Below are positions 21,466-32,934 of a stretch of DNA of 64,000 nt, in pieces. Position numbers and translations under genes: made by a program. The notes under the pieces were generated by a model that saw only the letters and a program-made list of their open reading frames with translations, was not told the origin of the DNA and did not search any database. Every line of letters starts with the position of its first letter. Position 1 is the stretch's first letter. The DNA comes from Leidyana gryllorum EB-2025a (lineage: Eukaryota; Apicomplexa): NCBI GenBank assembly GCA_048772705.1, contig JBLWGC010000182.1, positions 1 to 64,000 on the forward strand. The letters run 5' to 3'.

Positions 21466-23651
21466 TCAAAAATTGTGCTCGAGTAGCTGAAGTCTTCTCA
21501 TTCGGTATAATTGGGAGGGATGCAGCTCCCCGTCTAGTTCCATACACAATCGGGCTGCCACCTTGTTATCGTCCTCAGGTAAAGTGGTGAGGCACATTGA
21601 CCCCCAGCGAATGGTATGCCATGTTCCTGGCAATGCCACTTTTTCCACCTCGTCAGGGGTCATGGCTTCGTAGTCCAATATCTGATGAGCCAACCTGAAC
21701 TCGTCTTCCCAATAGAATCCTCCATATTGCATTGGACTACGTTTACTCAATACCTGATGAGGATTGCTGCACTTCTGCAAATCCACATCAACTTTGAAAT
21801 GATTTCGCTTGAGTGTGCTGCTCTTTGGAGCCATTAGACACTGATGCTTGCCCAGCTCCCTCAGCGTCATCCTCACTCTATTGCCGGTCACGCTTACAGG
21901 AACATACTTCCGATTGAAAGAAACAACCTTCCCAACCGTATCGGCCTCGGCCTTCTCACTAGACGTCTCGCCCAACCGCGGCAGAGACCTCGTGGGGAAC
22001 TCATCACCCCACACAGTCCACTTTTGTGACTTCCGAGAGTTGTCACAATCGACCATTCGCAAAACAACGGTGGACTCCCCGTCAGCGTCGGTCTCACTCT
22101 CTCGACTGAGACACTGTGGAGGCCCAGAATCCTCATCTTTGTTCTCCTGTTCTATCATAAAGGAGATCATAGGTATCATATCCTTCATCAAGAACGCATT
22201 GCGGAACTGACGAATGTAGCTGCACAACGCATGTGTAGATACCCCCCGCACCCTTAGTACCAGCACTCACTCATCAAAGCTGCGCTCACGTGTCAAACGC
22301 TTGCGCAGCTCCCGCCTCTCGTCCAGGGGATGGTCAGGATCCTCCTGATAGGCATCACGAGCTCTGCTGATCCGAGGACTCTTGTAAACACGGTCTCGCC
22401 ATCGATCGAACCACACCTCCACCAAACGCACTTTGTTGTACGCCACCTTGTTTCCATCGACTTGATAAGGGAACTTGGATCGAAAGACATGTGACACTTT
22501 TGAGTCGCGGGCGACCACTATCTCGCCTCCCGCCTGCCACATACGCAGTGACTGCTCGATGTTCTCCGAACCCCAAAGCCTCATTCCTGGATCCAAACCT
22601 TCGGTCTCGGTCCACCAATCTTGTGTCAACCCCAATAAGCCGCCTGACATACAGGGGACCTCGTCATTGTCGTCCTCGAACCAGTTGAACGCCAGATCCC
22701 AACCAAACATCATTTTGTATCCAACTACGAACCACTCAATTGAGAAGAAGAAGCTGAAACACACCTGCCAACGACGTTACATTCCACGTATCGGGTTGCA
22801 AGATAGGGATAGCGGGGACTACTGCCCTCTTGGGCGATATGTTCATTTCCCGCATCAGATATGCCAGCCACTTGGGCTCGGGCTTCACATGACCGTCCAG
22901 GAAGACGATGAAGGATCCTTGACTCATATTGCCGCCATAATGCTTTGCTCCTATTAGGCCCTAATCTGACTGTATATATCGTGGTACACTCCAAAAAATG
23001 TCAACTCACCAACCGCTTCTCAGATCGAATGATCTTCACTTTGGGATTCTCCAGCACATGAGCTGATACCGCAGTGGCCAACGGTTCTTGGTTATCATCA
23101 TCTATCACCAAGATCTCTTCCAAGCTCAGAGCCAATGTCGAATTCAATATACTTTGGAGAGTTCGGTCGATAAACTCGTGCTCCTTGTGCGCTACTATGA
23201 CCACCGACACTCCAGAATGTTGCTGACCAACAGTACCGCTACCTAACTGCCGCACCGCCGCAGCAGGCAAGGTATGCATATGCCATTCTTCCAGCATATT
23301 CCCCGGAGCCTCCTCCAAGGATTGCTCATCCACGCTCGTCCGTCCACGCAGCTCGCCTGCCAGCTTCGGCTCCAGATACATACGTCGATGTACATGGTCA
23401 GTCAGCAAAGAAAATACGAAAAGCTGTACTGTCCAAGTGGCTATCAGGTGGCCCAAGAAGGGCCACCGTGCAGTCAGATTCACGTGACGTAGCGCAATGG
23501 AGCACCCACTGATGATCAACCAAATACCATTGAATGGAACTGGAAACACCACAGAGAGCAGCGGCAACAACAATAGCAGACTGTAGCGAATGCTAGTTCG
23601 TAGGACATTCTTACGCGGACCCTTCAGCCTTATACCGAAGGTTGCCTCCAT
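21466..23651 (-). CDS. Polypeptide N-acetylgalactosaminyltransferase (GT27-like), membrane-bound
   Basis: Exons 23651-23010, 22960-22765, 22724-22271 and 22219-21466; introns are 49, 40 and 51 nt; the product has 681 residues. The N-terminus has two or three hydrophobic segments (residues ~22-85), which suggests a Golgi or ER anchor. The GT-A catalytic part starts at GVSVVIVAHKE (~145) and includes VIDDDN, the DxH metal motif in FLDGHVKPEP (D236, H238), a GYKMMFGWDLAFNW acceptor-site segment, and WGSENIEQSLRMWQ with the HVFR turn that is diagnostic of pp-GalNAc transferases. The C-terminal ~200 residues are the place for a ricin-type lectin domain, but only weak traces remain. It should start mucin-type O-glycosylation of Ser/Thr. 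The GCN2-like gene lies 69 bases downstream on the same strand. Confidence 0.9.
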
Positions 23652-23744
23652 CTCACGTCAATAAATTTCCTCCTTCATATATCGCTTACAAAGTGCCCTG
23701 ATGCAGACGTGTTATACAAACGCGCACGTGTGCGACAGACCCGT

Positions 23745-26700
23745 ATGTACACCCTATTGGTGTTCGTTTGGTTCCTGATTGTTAAAGCTGATGACGAGTG
23801 GTCACCAGCCCAGTTCAATGGTGCTATGGCCTCTGACACGAACCCTGGAACTTACGATCAGGAATTTGCCCCAGCCAATGCGCTGACTGCAGGATCAAGT
23901 ATGTTGAACACACTAATTAGCTCACTCTAGGTTTGCATAGACTATTGGTGCTCCAACAATGGCTTGCGTACTGGCGATGAAGTGGTGTGGAAAGGTTTAT
24001 TCCGACAACCTGCCGACATCAAGGGACTGCACATCGATTGGGCACACTCCCCAGACGAGGTCAAAATTGTGGTCTCCTCCGACCACCAAAATGACGAGTG
24101 AGTCTTTAGAATTGATCGGGAAGTTTACGATGATATCAGAACTGTCATTCCCTGGCGGAAGACTTCCACATTCGAAGGTGAGCCGCCTTGAAGGTATGCA
24201 TGAAGACAAGGTTATTTAGAGGCGTTTGATGAGGTGTTCAACTTCCCGAGGACTATCGCGGCCATAGAAGTAAAAATCATCATGCGCGGTGCGAGGCACG
24301 ATTTCATCGGTATACGACACGTAAGTTGACAAAGCTGCTGTCTGATCATAAGTGTCGCCAGGTGTCACCAATAGGCGGTGGAATTGCTGTGTACATGCTA
24401 CTCTCCGGCTTGACCACTGCTGGACAAGAGCAGTGCTTGATGGTGTCGGATGGCGGCTTTCACGAGGGTGCCCATATAGCTGTTGATGAATGTACCTATG
24501 GTATTGCGGCAGGGGACGGTCGAGAGCTGTGGTATACATTACCATCCGGACAGATAGTGTCAGCTATGACAGCTCCTCCTCTGTGTTTAGTGCTTGACCC
24601 TGAAGGGGATATGACATTGCAGAATTGTGACAGTGCTCAGAACTCCGGCGATGGACGATCTCATTACAACTTCGCCCCAAACGGGCATTTGGAACTGCTG
24701 ACCAGCCCTAAACAATGCGTCTCTTTACAGGGTGCGGGTGCTGGGCTCATAGACTTGGTTGGTCTCGCCGGAGGGACCGCTGCTTCCGCGGTGGCATCAT
24801 CGGTGGCTGATGTGGACCATCAACCGTCCATGGCATTGACATCAGATCTCCGTCATTACTGGGCCAGCAGCGGATTTGAAACCTCGGGAGAGAACAACGT
24901 GATCTTCGACATCGATTTCGGGTCCGTCGTCAACATTAGCAAAGTGGAAGTCGACTGGGAATATCCTCCTCTCACTTACTCCGTGGCCCTCTCGACGAAT
25001 GGGATTGACTTCAAGTAAGCTGAACAACCTTTCGACTTGTACTCATCTTCGTTCAGCACTGTGGAAGAGGTACACGTCAATCCACTGAACCACACAGTTG
25101 ATGACATTGGTTTCCAACGAGCACGGATTCTCCGATTAGCGTTACATCGTCCGCATCCCTCTTTGGGTGAGGCCCCCAACGCAGTCACCCCTACGTGGGT
25201 GTATGGCATTCGACAAGTCCAAGCGTTGAGCCATCGAATGAGGGTATACACGAGTGACTGCGCCGAAGCTGCCCAAAGTGAGGACGCTCGGGACAAATGG
25301 TTCCGGATTGTGGCTCACAACGTGGATGCTCATCTGGCTAGAGCCTTGGCTGGTGCAAGTAAAGCCTTCAAGAATGGAATGGAAGCAGTCGAGCTGGTGG
25401 CTTCACACGTGTTGGAGTTACTGTTGGATATGGAGGAGTGCGCAGGACATGCAGAAAGTGCGAGGGCAGAAGTTGAGGAGGTCTTTGAGCGCCACAGACC
25501 GCATTTGTCTGCACGACTGCAGGAATTGCTCAACAAACGTCCTGGGCCCGGGCATTGGAGCGGCATTTTGGGGCTGTCAGACGACCATCCTGCCCGAAAC
25601 TGCCGACGAGCCAAGGAGTCTATTGGTGGCTATGCCACCGATGGTTGGTATGCGATCAAAACTCCTTGTCAAGACACTCCTCTTCGAATGTGGTGTGAAA
25701 TGGATTCCACTATTGGCTATTATCTGTACAATGATACTGACACCCATGACGAGCTGACTGACACTGTCGACCTCGAGAAATTCTGTGCACTCAAAGGTCT
25801 GGAGCCGTTGAAGATCAGGAGCGTACGGGAGTATCAATCCTTCAGAGATATGCTCATCTCTCAAGACGCCCCCATGGACTTTGAGGGTATCATCCCACTG
25901 GCCTTTGACTTTGGATGCGCCATCGGCAATTGTAAAGGCACTTTCTACGACCTTGGCACATTGGAAGACACCACTGCGTAAGCTGGATACCCATTTGGCT
26001 GAACACACTCTTTTGGCAGGCTTTTCCATCGTTACCTCACAGCTGGAACTCAATCGCTCGAGAAGAATGATGCACTGGCATTGATCAACTTGGAGCCCAC
26101 CGGGGTAGATCTCGTGAAGTGGCAATCACAACGATTGGCTGGCGTTGGGTGTTCCAGTCCAGGACTCAATAACGGATACGCGTAAGTCTCGTTCATACAA
26201 GCTACGCAAGAATGTCACCATGTTACTTTACAGATATACCGCGAGGCTGGAGTGTCACACTACAGTGGCCGAGAGTGGTATCTTCGTCGGAGGGTTGAAT
26301 ACTAACTTCAGAGTCACTTGTCCGCATGATTGTGCTATGACCCATCAGTATGAGGTGTATGGTGGCGAGGACAATGTGTATGCTGATAAGTCGTCCATCT
26401 GCCGTGCGGCGCTACACGCTGGCTTGGATCTAACGGAGTTCAACGTTGCTCTGGAGACGGCTCACAAACATTATCCCTCGGTGCCGCGAAATGGCGTTGA
26501 GTCGAAGGCTCTTTCGGCAAGGACTCGATTTGCTATCCGATTGAGTCCGCTACCCCTGATGTGTCCGATAACGGATGTTTCAAGCAGCTTAGGCCGCCTG
26601 GAGTCCGTACCTCCTGCCAGGAAGCCTGCTGGGGACACCATTGGAGCAACTCTTACCTTCGACTCAGGTTTTGCGCAAGGTGCAGCTAGACTAGTGGCAG

Positions 26701-28233
26701 AGGCTCTCATGGCTTCATATGCTAATTCGGTAAGGAGTGTGTCGCTGAAGAAGTCATTGTCTCATATCACATACAGCGCCCGAATGAATTAACAGACAAG
26801 ACCGCGAATTATACGATGGAGCTTACTCAGCAGTTCACGAAAATGGACGACACCGCGATGCATCTCATTCGTCAATCTTTGACAGCCACTTTGATGGCAG
26901 GTCGAGGAAAGATCAAGCCCATCGAGACCACGGTCGGACGCCTTCGTGACACCACGATGCAGCAAATTCCCTCGACACATCGGCTGACGGAGAAGATCTT
27001 CCAAACCACAGTGAGTTTTCATCTCTCCCGTATCCCACTGATGATTTTCCGCAGGGCCAATTGTTCGGCGAAGTTGAAGACATCAAGAGGCAGAAGGAGT
27101 CTTTCGAGCACCGAATTGATCTCATTAAAGGCTTCACGTCATGGGTGTTGGATTACCAGGCTTTTGCCAAAGGTAGAGCTTTCCCCGAGTTGTTTGAGAA
27201 AGTGGACTATACCGGAGACTCTGAATGGCTCTTCACAGCTGAAGCTCCTCAACGGTTGCACCAAGATCCGTCCATCATTGTCGAGACCAGAGCTATTGTT
27301 CGTCAAACGAGTCTCTTGTCCATCGATGGAGAATTCTTTGATGCCGCATTTGGCTACGTCAAGCACCGCGTTTTCTACGATTTCAAGTATAAAGTGGATG
27401 TTTTGGCCCATTCTCCGGAGGACCTTGTCGCAGTGCTCTTCCGCGTCAAAGATCGAAGAAGTTTCTATGCTCTAATGATCGAGGTCTTTGAGAAGCACGC
27501 CGAATTCAAGCTCTTCAGAGTCCAAGGGGGTTTGCTGAGAACTATCGCAGGTCCTGTCACTTCACAAGCTGTCCGCGCAAACGAATGGTTTACCGTTATG
27601 ATTGAGACCAAGCGTGGGGCATTACGTGCTGCTATTCTGCCCCAAGAGTACAGTTCTGGTGCTGAGGCCGCAATGCGAGAAAAATTGCGAGCTCATGGAC
27701 AGGGGGAAACGACGGCTGAAGGGGATGATGACCTAGATTGGGAAGAAGATGTGGAGGATGAATATGACGAGGACGACGACGAAGAGGAGGAAGCACCGAG
27801 CGACAAGCCAACAGTCGTCTTATTCGAAGTGATCGACGAATTTCATGTAAGTCACCATCCTTAGTCTCAGTACCCTCATACAATCTCTCTTTCTCAGAGC
27901 ATGGGGTCTGTCGGAGTCGGTGTGGTGAAGAGCAGAGGTCCCGTATACTTTGACACCCCTGCAGTGGATACTCAGTGTTGCAGTTCGTGCAACATCCGCC
28001 CAAGCTCCATCGTTTTCCCACACTTACGGCCACTCAGCGGTGACTTGGAACCCCACGACGAAGAGGAGGACGATTTAGACGAGAGTACCGATGAGGGAGA
28101 CGATGAGGATTACGAAGATGACGAGACTTCGGAAGAGGAAGGATATGGGGAGGGGGCAGAGGACCTGCACTTCTACCTGCAGCCGCCCGAATTGTTGGGT
28201 GCAGTCCGAAGACATGATCCGAGATCACGATGA
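23745..28233 (+). CDS. Secreted LCCL-domain protein of the alveolate CCp/LAP family
   Basis: Eleven exons: 23745-23898, 23941-24097, 24140-24177, 24220-24320, 24362-25014, 25057-25977, 26020-26181, 26234-26729, 26777-27010, 27055-27846 and 27898-28233; 1347 residues. A signal peptide (MYTLLVFVWFLIVKA) is followed by a discoidin-like domain (NYWCSNNG, LHIDWAHSP), a ricin-B-like stretch (EQCLMVSDGG, QCVSLQG), a second discoidin-like domain (KVEVDWEYPP), a fibrinogen-like Cys segment (GWYAIKTPCQ, MWCEMD), an LCCL domain (TCPHDCAMT, VYGGEDNVYA, SSICRAALHAG), then a LamG/NEC-like domain and an Asp/Glu-rich tail. This order is that of apicomplexan CCp1/CCp2 sexual-stage surface or secreted proteins. 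The 3' end is uncertain, because open frames continue after the stop at 28233. The divergent GalNAc-transferase gene starts 93 bases away. Confidence 0.85.
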
Positions 28234-28310
28234 GCAATGTGATCGGTTTGTTGCTCGGTAGTGAAGCATGAAGTCAACTTTGAGGCTTGAAGACATGCAC
28301 CTCAGCGAAC

Positions 28311-28628
28311 ATGCGGCTGCTTAATCCTCTCAACGCGCTGCTGATGTCCTCTATGGCCGCTTCCTTAAAGTTGCTGAAATTTGGGCAGCACGAGAAGGCC
28401 CAAATTGGACGTCAATTCCGACATATTCCGGAGTTGACCCTCTCGATGAAGGATCAACCACACTTGTTCATGATGGCTTACACTACGAAAGCACTGGGCA
28501 CACAGGAATGGATTGATTTGCGTGTGATGTCGCTGATTGTGCAGCAGACCGCGAAGATTGTGCTGTTAGCCGACATGACGCCTCAGCGTGTGACTGCCAT
28601 CCTCAACTCTCCACTCACAAATATCTAG
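28311..28628 (+). CDS. Unresolved open frame between LCCL and hemerythrin genes
   Basis: This frame opens at ATG 28311, with an acceptor-like cctcag just upstream at 28301-28306, and runs 105 codons with natural codon use. A second frame is open over the same bases: 28325-28516, and after one stop 28517-28693, which reads Cys-rich (CDVADCAADREDC). Either could be a 3' exon of the LCCL gene, whose coding part otherwise ends at 28233, or a small separate gene. No domain is recognised in the 105-codon frame. I could not find a splice that joins either frame cleanly to 28233. Confidence 0.3.
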   Translation: MRLLNPLNALLMSSMAASLKLLKFGQHEKAQIGRQFRHIPELTLSMKDQPHLFMMAYTTKALGTQEWIDLRVMSLIVQQTAKIVLLADMTPQRVTAILNSPLTNI

Positions 28629-28653
28629 GCAAATTTGGTGTTTTTGAGGAAGG

Positions 28654-31231
28654 ATGCCTCGCAGTCATGCACCCCATCAGGGGTTCAGTATAGCGTTGGT
28701 ACCAGATCCCTTTTTATGGTCACAGGAATTCGATGTGGCCGATCCGAAGATCAATGAGCAGCATAATGATATTATGAAAGGAGTGAACCTGGTGGCTCAA
28801 GACGTGACGAATGTGGCGGCTTTGGACGACCTATACAAAGTGCTACAGAACCACTTTGAGACTGAGGAGGCTTTGATGGATCGATTGCTGATCGAGCAGC
28901 GCCGGTTATTGGCGGAGTATCACTCGGCCCATCGCGATTATAGTCCTTCGATGTCGTCTTTTGCCTCGAGTAACTCCGATTCATACCGCCCACCTCCCCA
29001 TGGGCGCACTCGCAGCCGGATGATGAGTGATGACGAAGATCCGAGTCGCAAGAACGTGACTTTTGAAAATCATCATCGATCTTTCGACCCGATTTTTGAT
29101 GCGGAGATCGTGATTTGGACTGGTCAGTTAGAGGGCGAACATGCACGAGTTGATCTGAGAGATTGTATGCTAACCCAGAAAGGGATTGAGGCGCATAAGC
29201 TGAAGCACGCTGTATTTTTAGAAGACGCTTTGCTAGTAAAGCGAAGGTAAAGGGTCTTGTGGGGGGGTTTGGGGGATGAAAGGCTTGTATGTGGCAGATT
29301 ACTGCGGAACCTCGAGATGGACGCAAGTAAGATGGGGGCCACTTTGGAAGGCACTGGGCCGTATTCGCCTTTCACTGACCCGTATAATGGGAACGCTAGT
29401 GGCTCGTCAGAGCTTAGTTTCATCAAGGTAGGGGTGGAGGAGTACGGAAGTGTTTGTTGATGGGGTCTTTGCAGAATTGGTACGCTCAGCATGTCAAGAC
29501 GGAGGACATGGCGATAAAACACTCAATCACGTTGTGTACGCGGCTATCGGCGTACTTACAGAGTATGAAGGTGGACGCCTTCTCGTTGGGCCTCGGATCC
29601 GTATCGATGGAGGGGATGTCAACAACGGCAGGTGGAGCTCCGCTGTCAAAATTACGCAACTCACAATCTGGGAGCTCAGGCGCCCCAGCGGGAGGCAAGA
29701 TCCAACAGACTACTGCCCTACCCAGTGTTCAAGCACCTTCGTCGCAAATCGCAGAATTGAAGGCGAGTAAAGATTCGTTTACAGACGTGGAGGCTTGGTT
29801 GCGTACGACTCCGGAGCCGCATGTCGCGACGGCGAGATCGTGGTTGGCCGCTATTCAGTACAACTCTGTGATGGGTTTGTTGTTATTGAGACCTCCGAGT
29901 GGGTCAAACAGCAATGTGCGGATGGCGATGGGAAGTCTTTCTTGGGGTCTCTTGACTGGCTATGAGCCTTGGGAAGTGTCTGGACAAGATTTTGGCCCTT
30001 TACTCCACCAGTCCAAAGCCAACGAAATGATTCTCGCTATCCAGCGCTGGTGCTTGGAGTGAGTGCATTCTATTGTTGCGAAGGGTATATGAGCGATTCT
30101 ATAGCTTGAAGGAGCCAATTCAGGAAGCTCAGCCGCCGATTGCCACGTCTATCATTCGAATGGTCCCCTTTGTTCACAGAAGTGGTGAGTGGAAGATTGA
30201 GGTGCAACTTGTTGCTATATGGCTGCTGGGCTTCGACCAGGCGGGAGAGCGACAGCTTTAATGTGTATCATTGCGGTTCAAGTCCGATCAGCTTTTGTCA
30301 AGAGTGAGGGACTGTCACTCTTATGTTTCTTTTTCCGTCCGCGGCAAGCCGTGGCATCAGATATGCCAGGCGACGCGGGGAGAGCAGATTTGTTGGCGAT
30401 GACGCAAGCGCGTCAGCAGCCGCTTCTGGGCTTCTCATTCTTCAATGTTCCGGATATAAAGGTGAGAAAAGACGCGAAGAGATGGCATAGTGACTGCAGT
30501 CAATGCGAGAGGCCGCGGTGACGAGCAGCGAACGCGTGCGAAAGTGGCGTTTCATGCCGTTGGGCAATGAGAGTGTGCGACACTGCATCGAGTATGCGTG
30601 TTACGCTGCCATCCACAATGGATTGGTGGCTTCAGAGTTGGCGGCGGAATGCAAGATTTATCCGTCTCCACGGTTGGCGGCTCAACGAGCGGCGAACAGT
30701 TTGGCCACACAGAGACGACTACGACAATTAATGATGAACTATCTGAGCCCACCACCGATGACAGCGGTACAGTCACCTCTGGAAGACAATACCAACATCT
30801 TCTCCGACAATGGTTCCGAAGCTTCTGGTCCATTGCCATCACAAGCGGACTCTGTGCGACCTCAAGGCGACACTCAAGTTGATTCTGATTCGGACGGTAA
30901 AGAGTTTGGTGGTCCCACTACAGCAATGAGCTCTCCGCGTCGGACCAATCACCGTTTGGACGACGGGGAAGACGACGACTCGTCTTCATCAGACCGCGCT
31001 CCGAGTCGCACATCTGCCAAAGTGCCCGAGACAGCACCGGCCGCAGCCAAACCCGTCAAGAAAACAATCTGGCAGGAACTCGGATTCAATCTACCTGTTG
31101 ATCGTGTTAAGAAGCAGCCTGAAGGACCTGCTAGATCCAAGACCCGTAGAAAGAAGAAGACTGGACACAAGAAAGGGCACAAAGGGTCTAAACATAAGAA
31201 GAGACCGCGTAAATCGACAGCTGATGCATGA
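28654..31231 (+). CDS. Large hemerythrin-domain protein
   Basis: Six exons: 28654-29246, 29298-29427, 29475-30058, 30105-30184, 30241-30461 and 30500-31231; 779 residues. The N-terminus is a hemerythrin-like O2/Fe domain with all seven expected di-iron ligands: His37 in INEQH, His67 and Glu71 in HFETE, His181 and His185 in AHKLKH, and His247 and Asp252 in HVKTED. About 110 extra residues separate ligands 3 and 4, and ~60 separate 5 and 6. Past residue ~275 the protein is novel: a Ser/Gly linker, a segment with WLRTT...ARSWLAA, another with RHCIEYACYAAIHNG, and a Lys/Arg-rich tail (KTRRKKKTGHKKGHKG) that may direct it to the nucleus or bind nucleic acid. Positions 30305-30349 in exon 5 may be another 45-nt intron without a stop. 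IDH starts 64 bases downstream. Confidence 0.75.
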
Positions 31232-31295
31232 GTCCCAAGAAATTAGAAATAAAGACACCACCGGAAGGTTTTCTTAATATTTTCGTACGATTCCA

Positions 31296-32782
31296 ATGGC
31301 ATCTGGTGTCTCTGCTGCAACTAACATTGAGAACGAAACCTCTCCTTTGACTAACACTGCCACTCAGTTCAGCAGATTGGCCAAAATGGTTCGTGAATCC
31401 TCAAACAGAATCAAAGTTGAGAACCCCATCGCTGAACTCGATGGTGATGAGATGACTCGCATCATCTGGAAGTGGATCAAGGAGAAACTTATCTTCCCCT
31501 ATGTCGATATCCCTATCGAATACTTTGATCTGGGAATCGAACATCGTGATGCCACTGATGATAAGGTCACTGTTGATGCAGCAGAGGCTATTAAAAGATG
31601 CCATGTTGGAATCAAGTGCGCTACCATTACTCCCGACGAAGCACGTATGCAAGAATTCAATTTGAAAAGAATGTACAGATCGCCCAACGGAACGCTACGC
31701 AATATCCTCGATGGAACTATCTTCAGAGAACCTATCCTTTGTAAGAACGTACCACTACTCATCCCTAGCTGGAAAGAACCCATCATTATCGGCCGTCACG
31801 CCTATGCTGACCAGTACAAATGCATTGATATGGTGGTTGATAAGCCCGGTACCTTTGCTATCACCTTCACACCCGCCGATGGATCCAACAAAGAAGAGTA
31901 AGCTTCACACCTCCAAATCCCTCCCCCCCAGGCTAAGACCACACCCTGAGCCCCTGACACACACAGAGACACCGATCGTTTTACCCCCTCCACACGCACC
32001 CACGGACGTCTTCCGAGTGAGTTTGCTGCTATCTTCCGTGCAGACATGTTGTTCACGAGTTCGACAATGCTGGTGGCTGCGCTTTGGGCATGTTCAACAC
32101 AGTGCCGTCCATTGAGGGCTTCGCACGGGCTAGCTTCAAGTACGCCCTGAACCGCAAGCTTCCGTTGTATTTGTCGACCAAGAACACTGTTTTGAAGAAG
32201 TACGATGGCCGTTTCAAGGATATTTTCCAGCGAATCTATGACGAAGAGTTCAAGAAGGACTTCGAAGACTTGAAGCTTTGGTATGAGCACCGCCTCATCG
32301 ACGATATGGTTGCTCAAGCCGTGAAGTCCAAGGGAGGCTTCGTTTGGGCGTGCAAGAACTATGATGGAGATGTTCAGTCGGACATTCTGGCCCAAGGGTA
32401 TGGATCTTTGGGTCTGATGACCAGTGTCCTGATGTCCCCCGACGGCAAGACGGTGGAGGCCGAGGCTGCCCACGGCACTGTGACCCGTCATTACCGTCAA
32501 TATCAGAAGGGTCTGAAGACGTCCACCAACCCAATCGCAAGCATCTTCGCTTGGACTCGTGGTTTGACTCACCGTGGGTCTCTCGATGACAACCAAAAGT
32601 TGAAGGACTTTTGCACCGCTCTGGAGGAGGCCTGTGTGGAGTGCGTAGAGTCTGGATACTATACGAAAGACCTCGCGATCTGCATCAAAGGAAATGACGT
32701 TAAGGAGTCGGACTATCTCCACACCGAGGAGTTCCTGGATCAGGTGAAGAAGGTGTTCGAGGCCAAATGGAACAAAGATTGA
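31296..32782 (+). CDS. IDH: NADP-dependent isocitrate dehydrogenase
   Basis: Exons 31296-31897 and 32044-32782; 446 residues with the 146-nt intron removed. The frame rejoins as [14 protein letters not shown]. Motifs of the eukaryotic NADP-IDH family are clear: [63 protein letters not shown]-like [27 protein letters not shown], and [16 protein letters not shown] with [13 protein letters not shown]. It oxidises isocitrate to 2-oxoglutarate with NADPH production. ATG 31296 gives ~30 residues rich in Ser/Thr/Asn before the conserved part, possibly a targeting peptide; ATG 31386 would give a cytosolic-type start. The intron is long for this contig and holds CA-rich sequence. Confidence 0.97.
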
Positions 32783-32934
32783 TTTTACTGTGACATTATA
32801 GACAGTGTTGAACATTTGAAACTGAGAGAGATTATATATAGAGAGAAGGACAAATATCTGAGATATACACAAAGACATGAAAGGACTACTGTCCGTGTAT
32901 AGGTGGTAGACTTTGCGCTTTCGCAACCGCCCTT

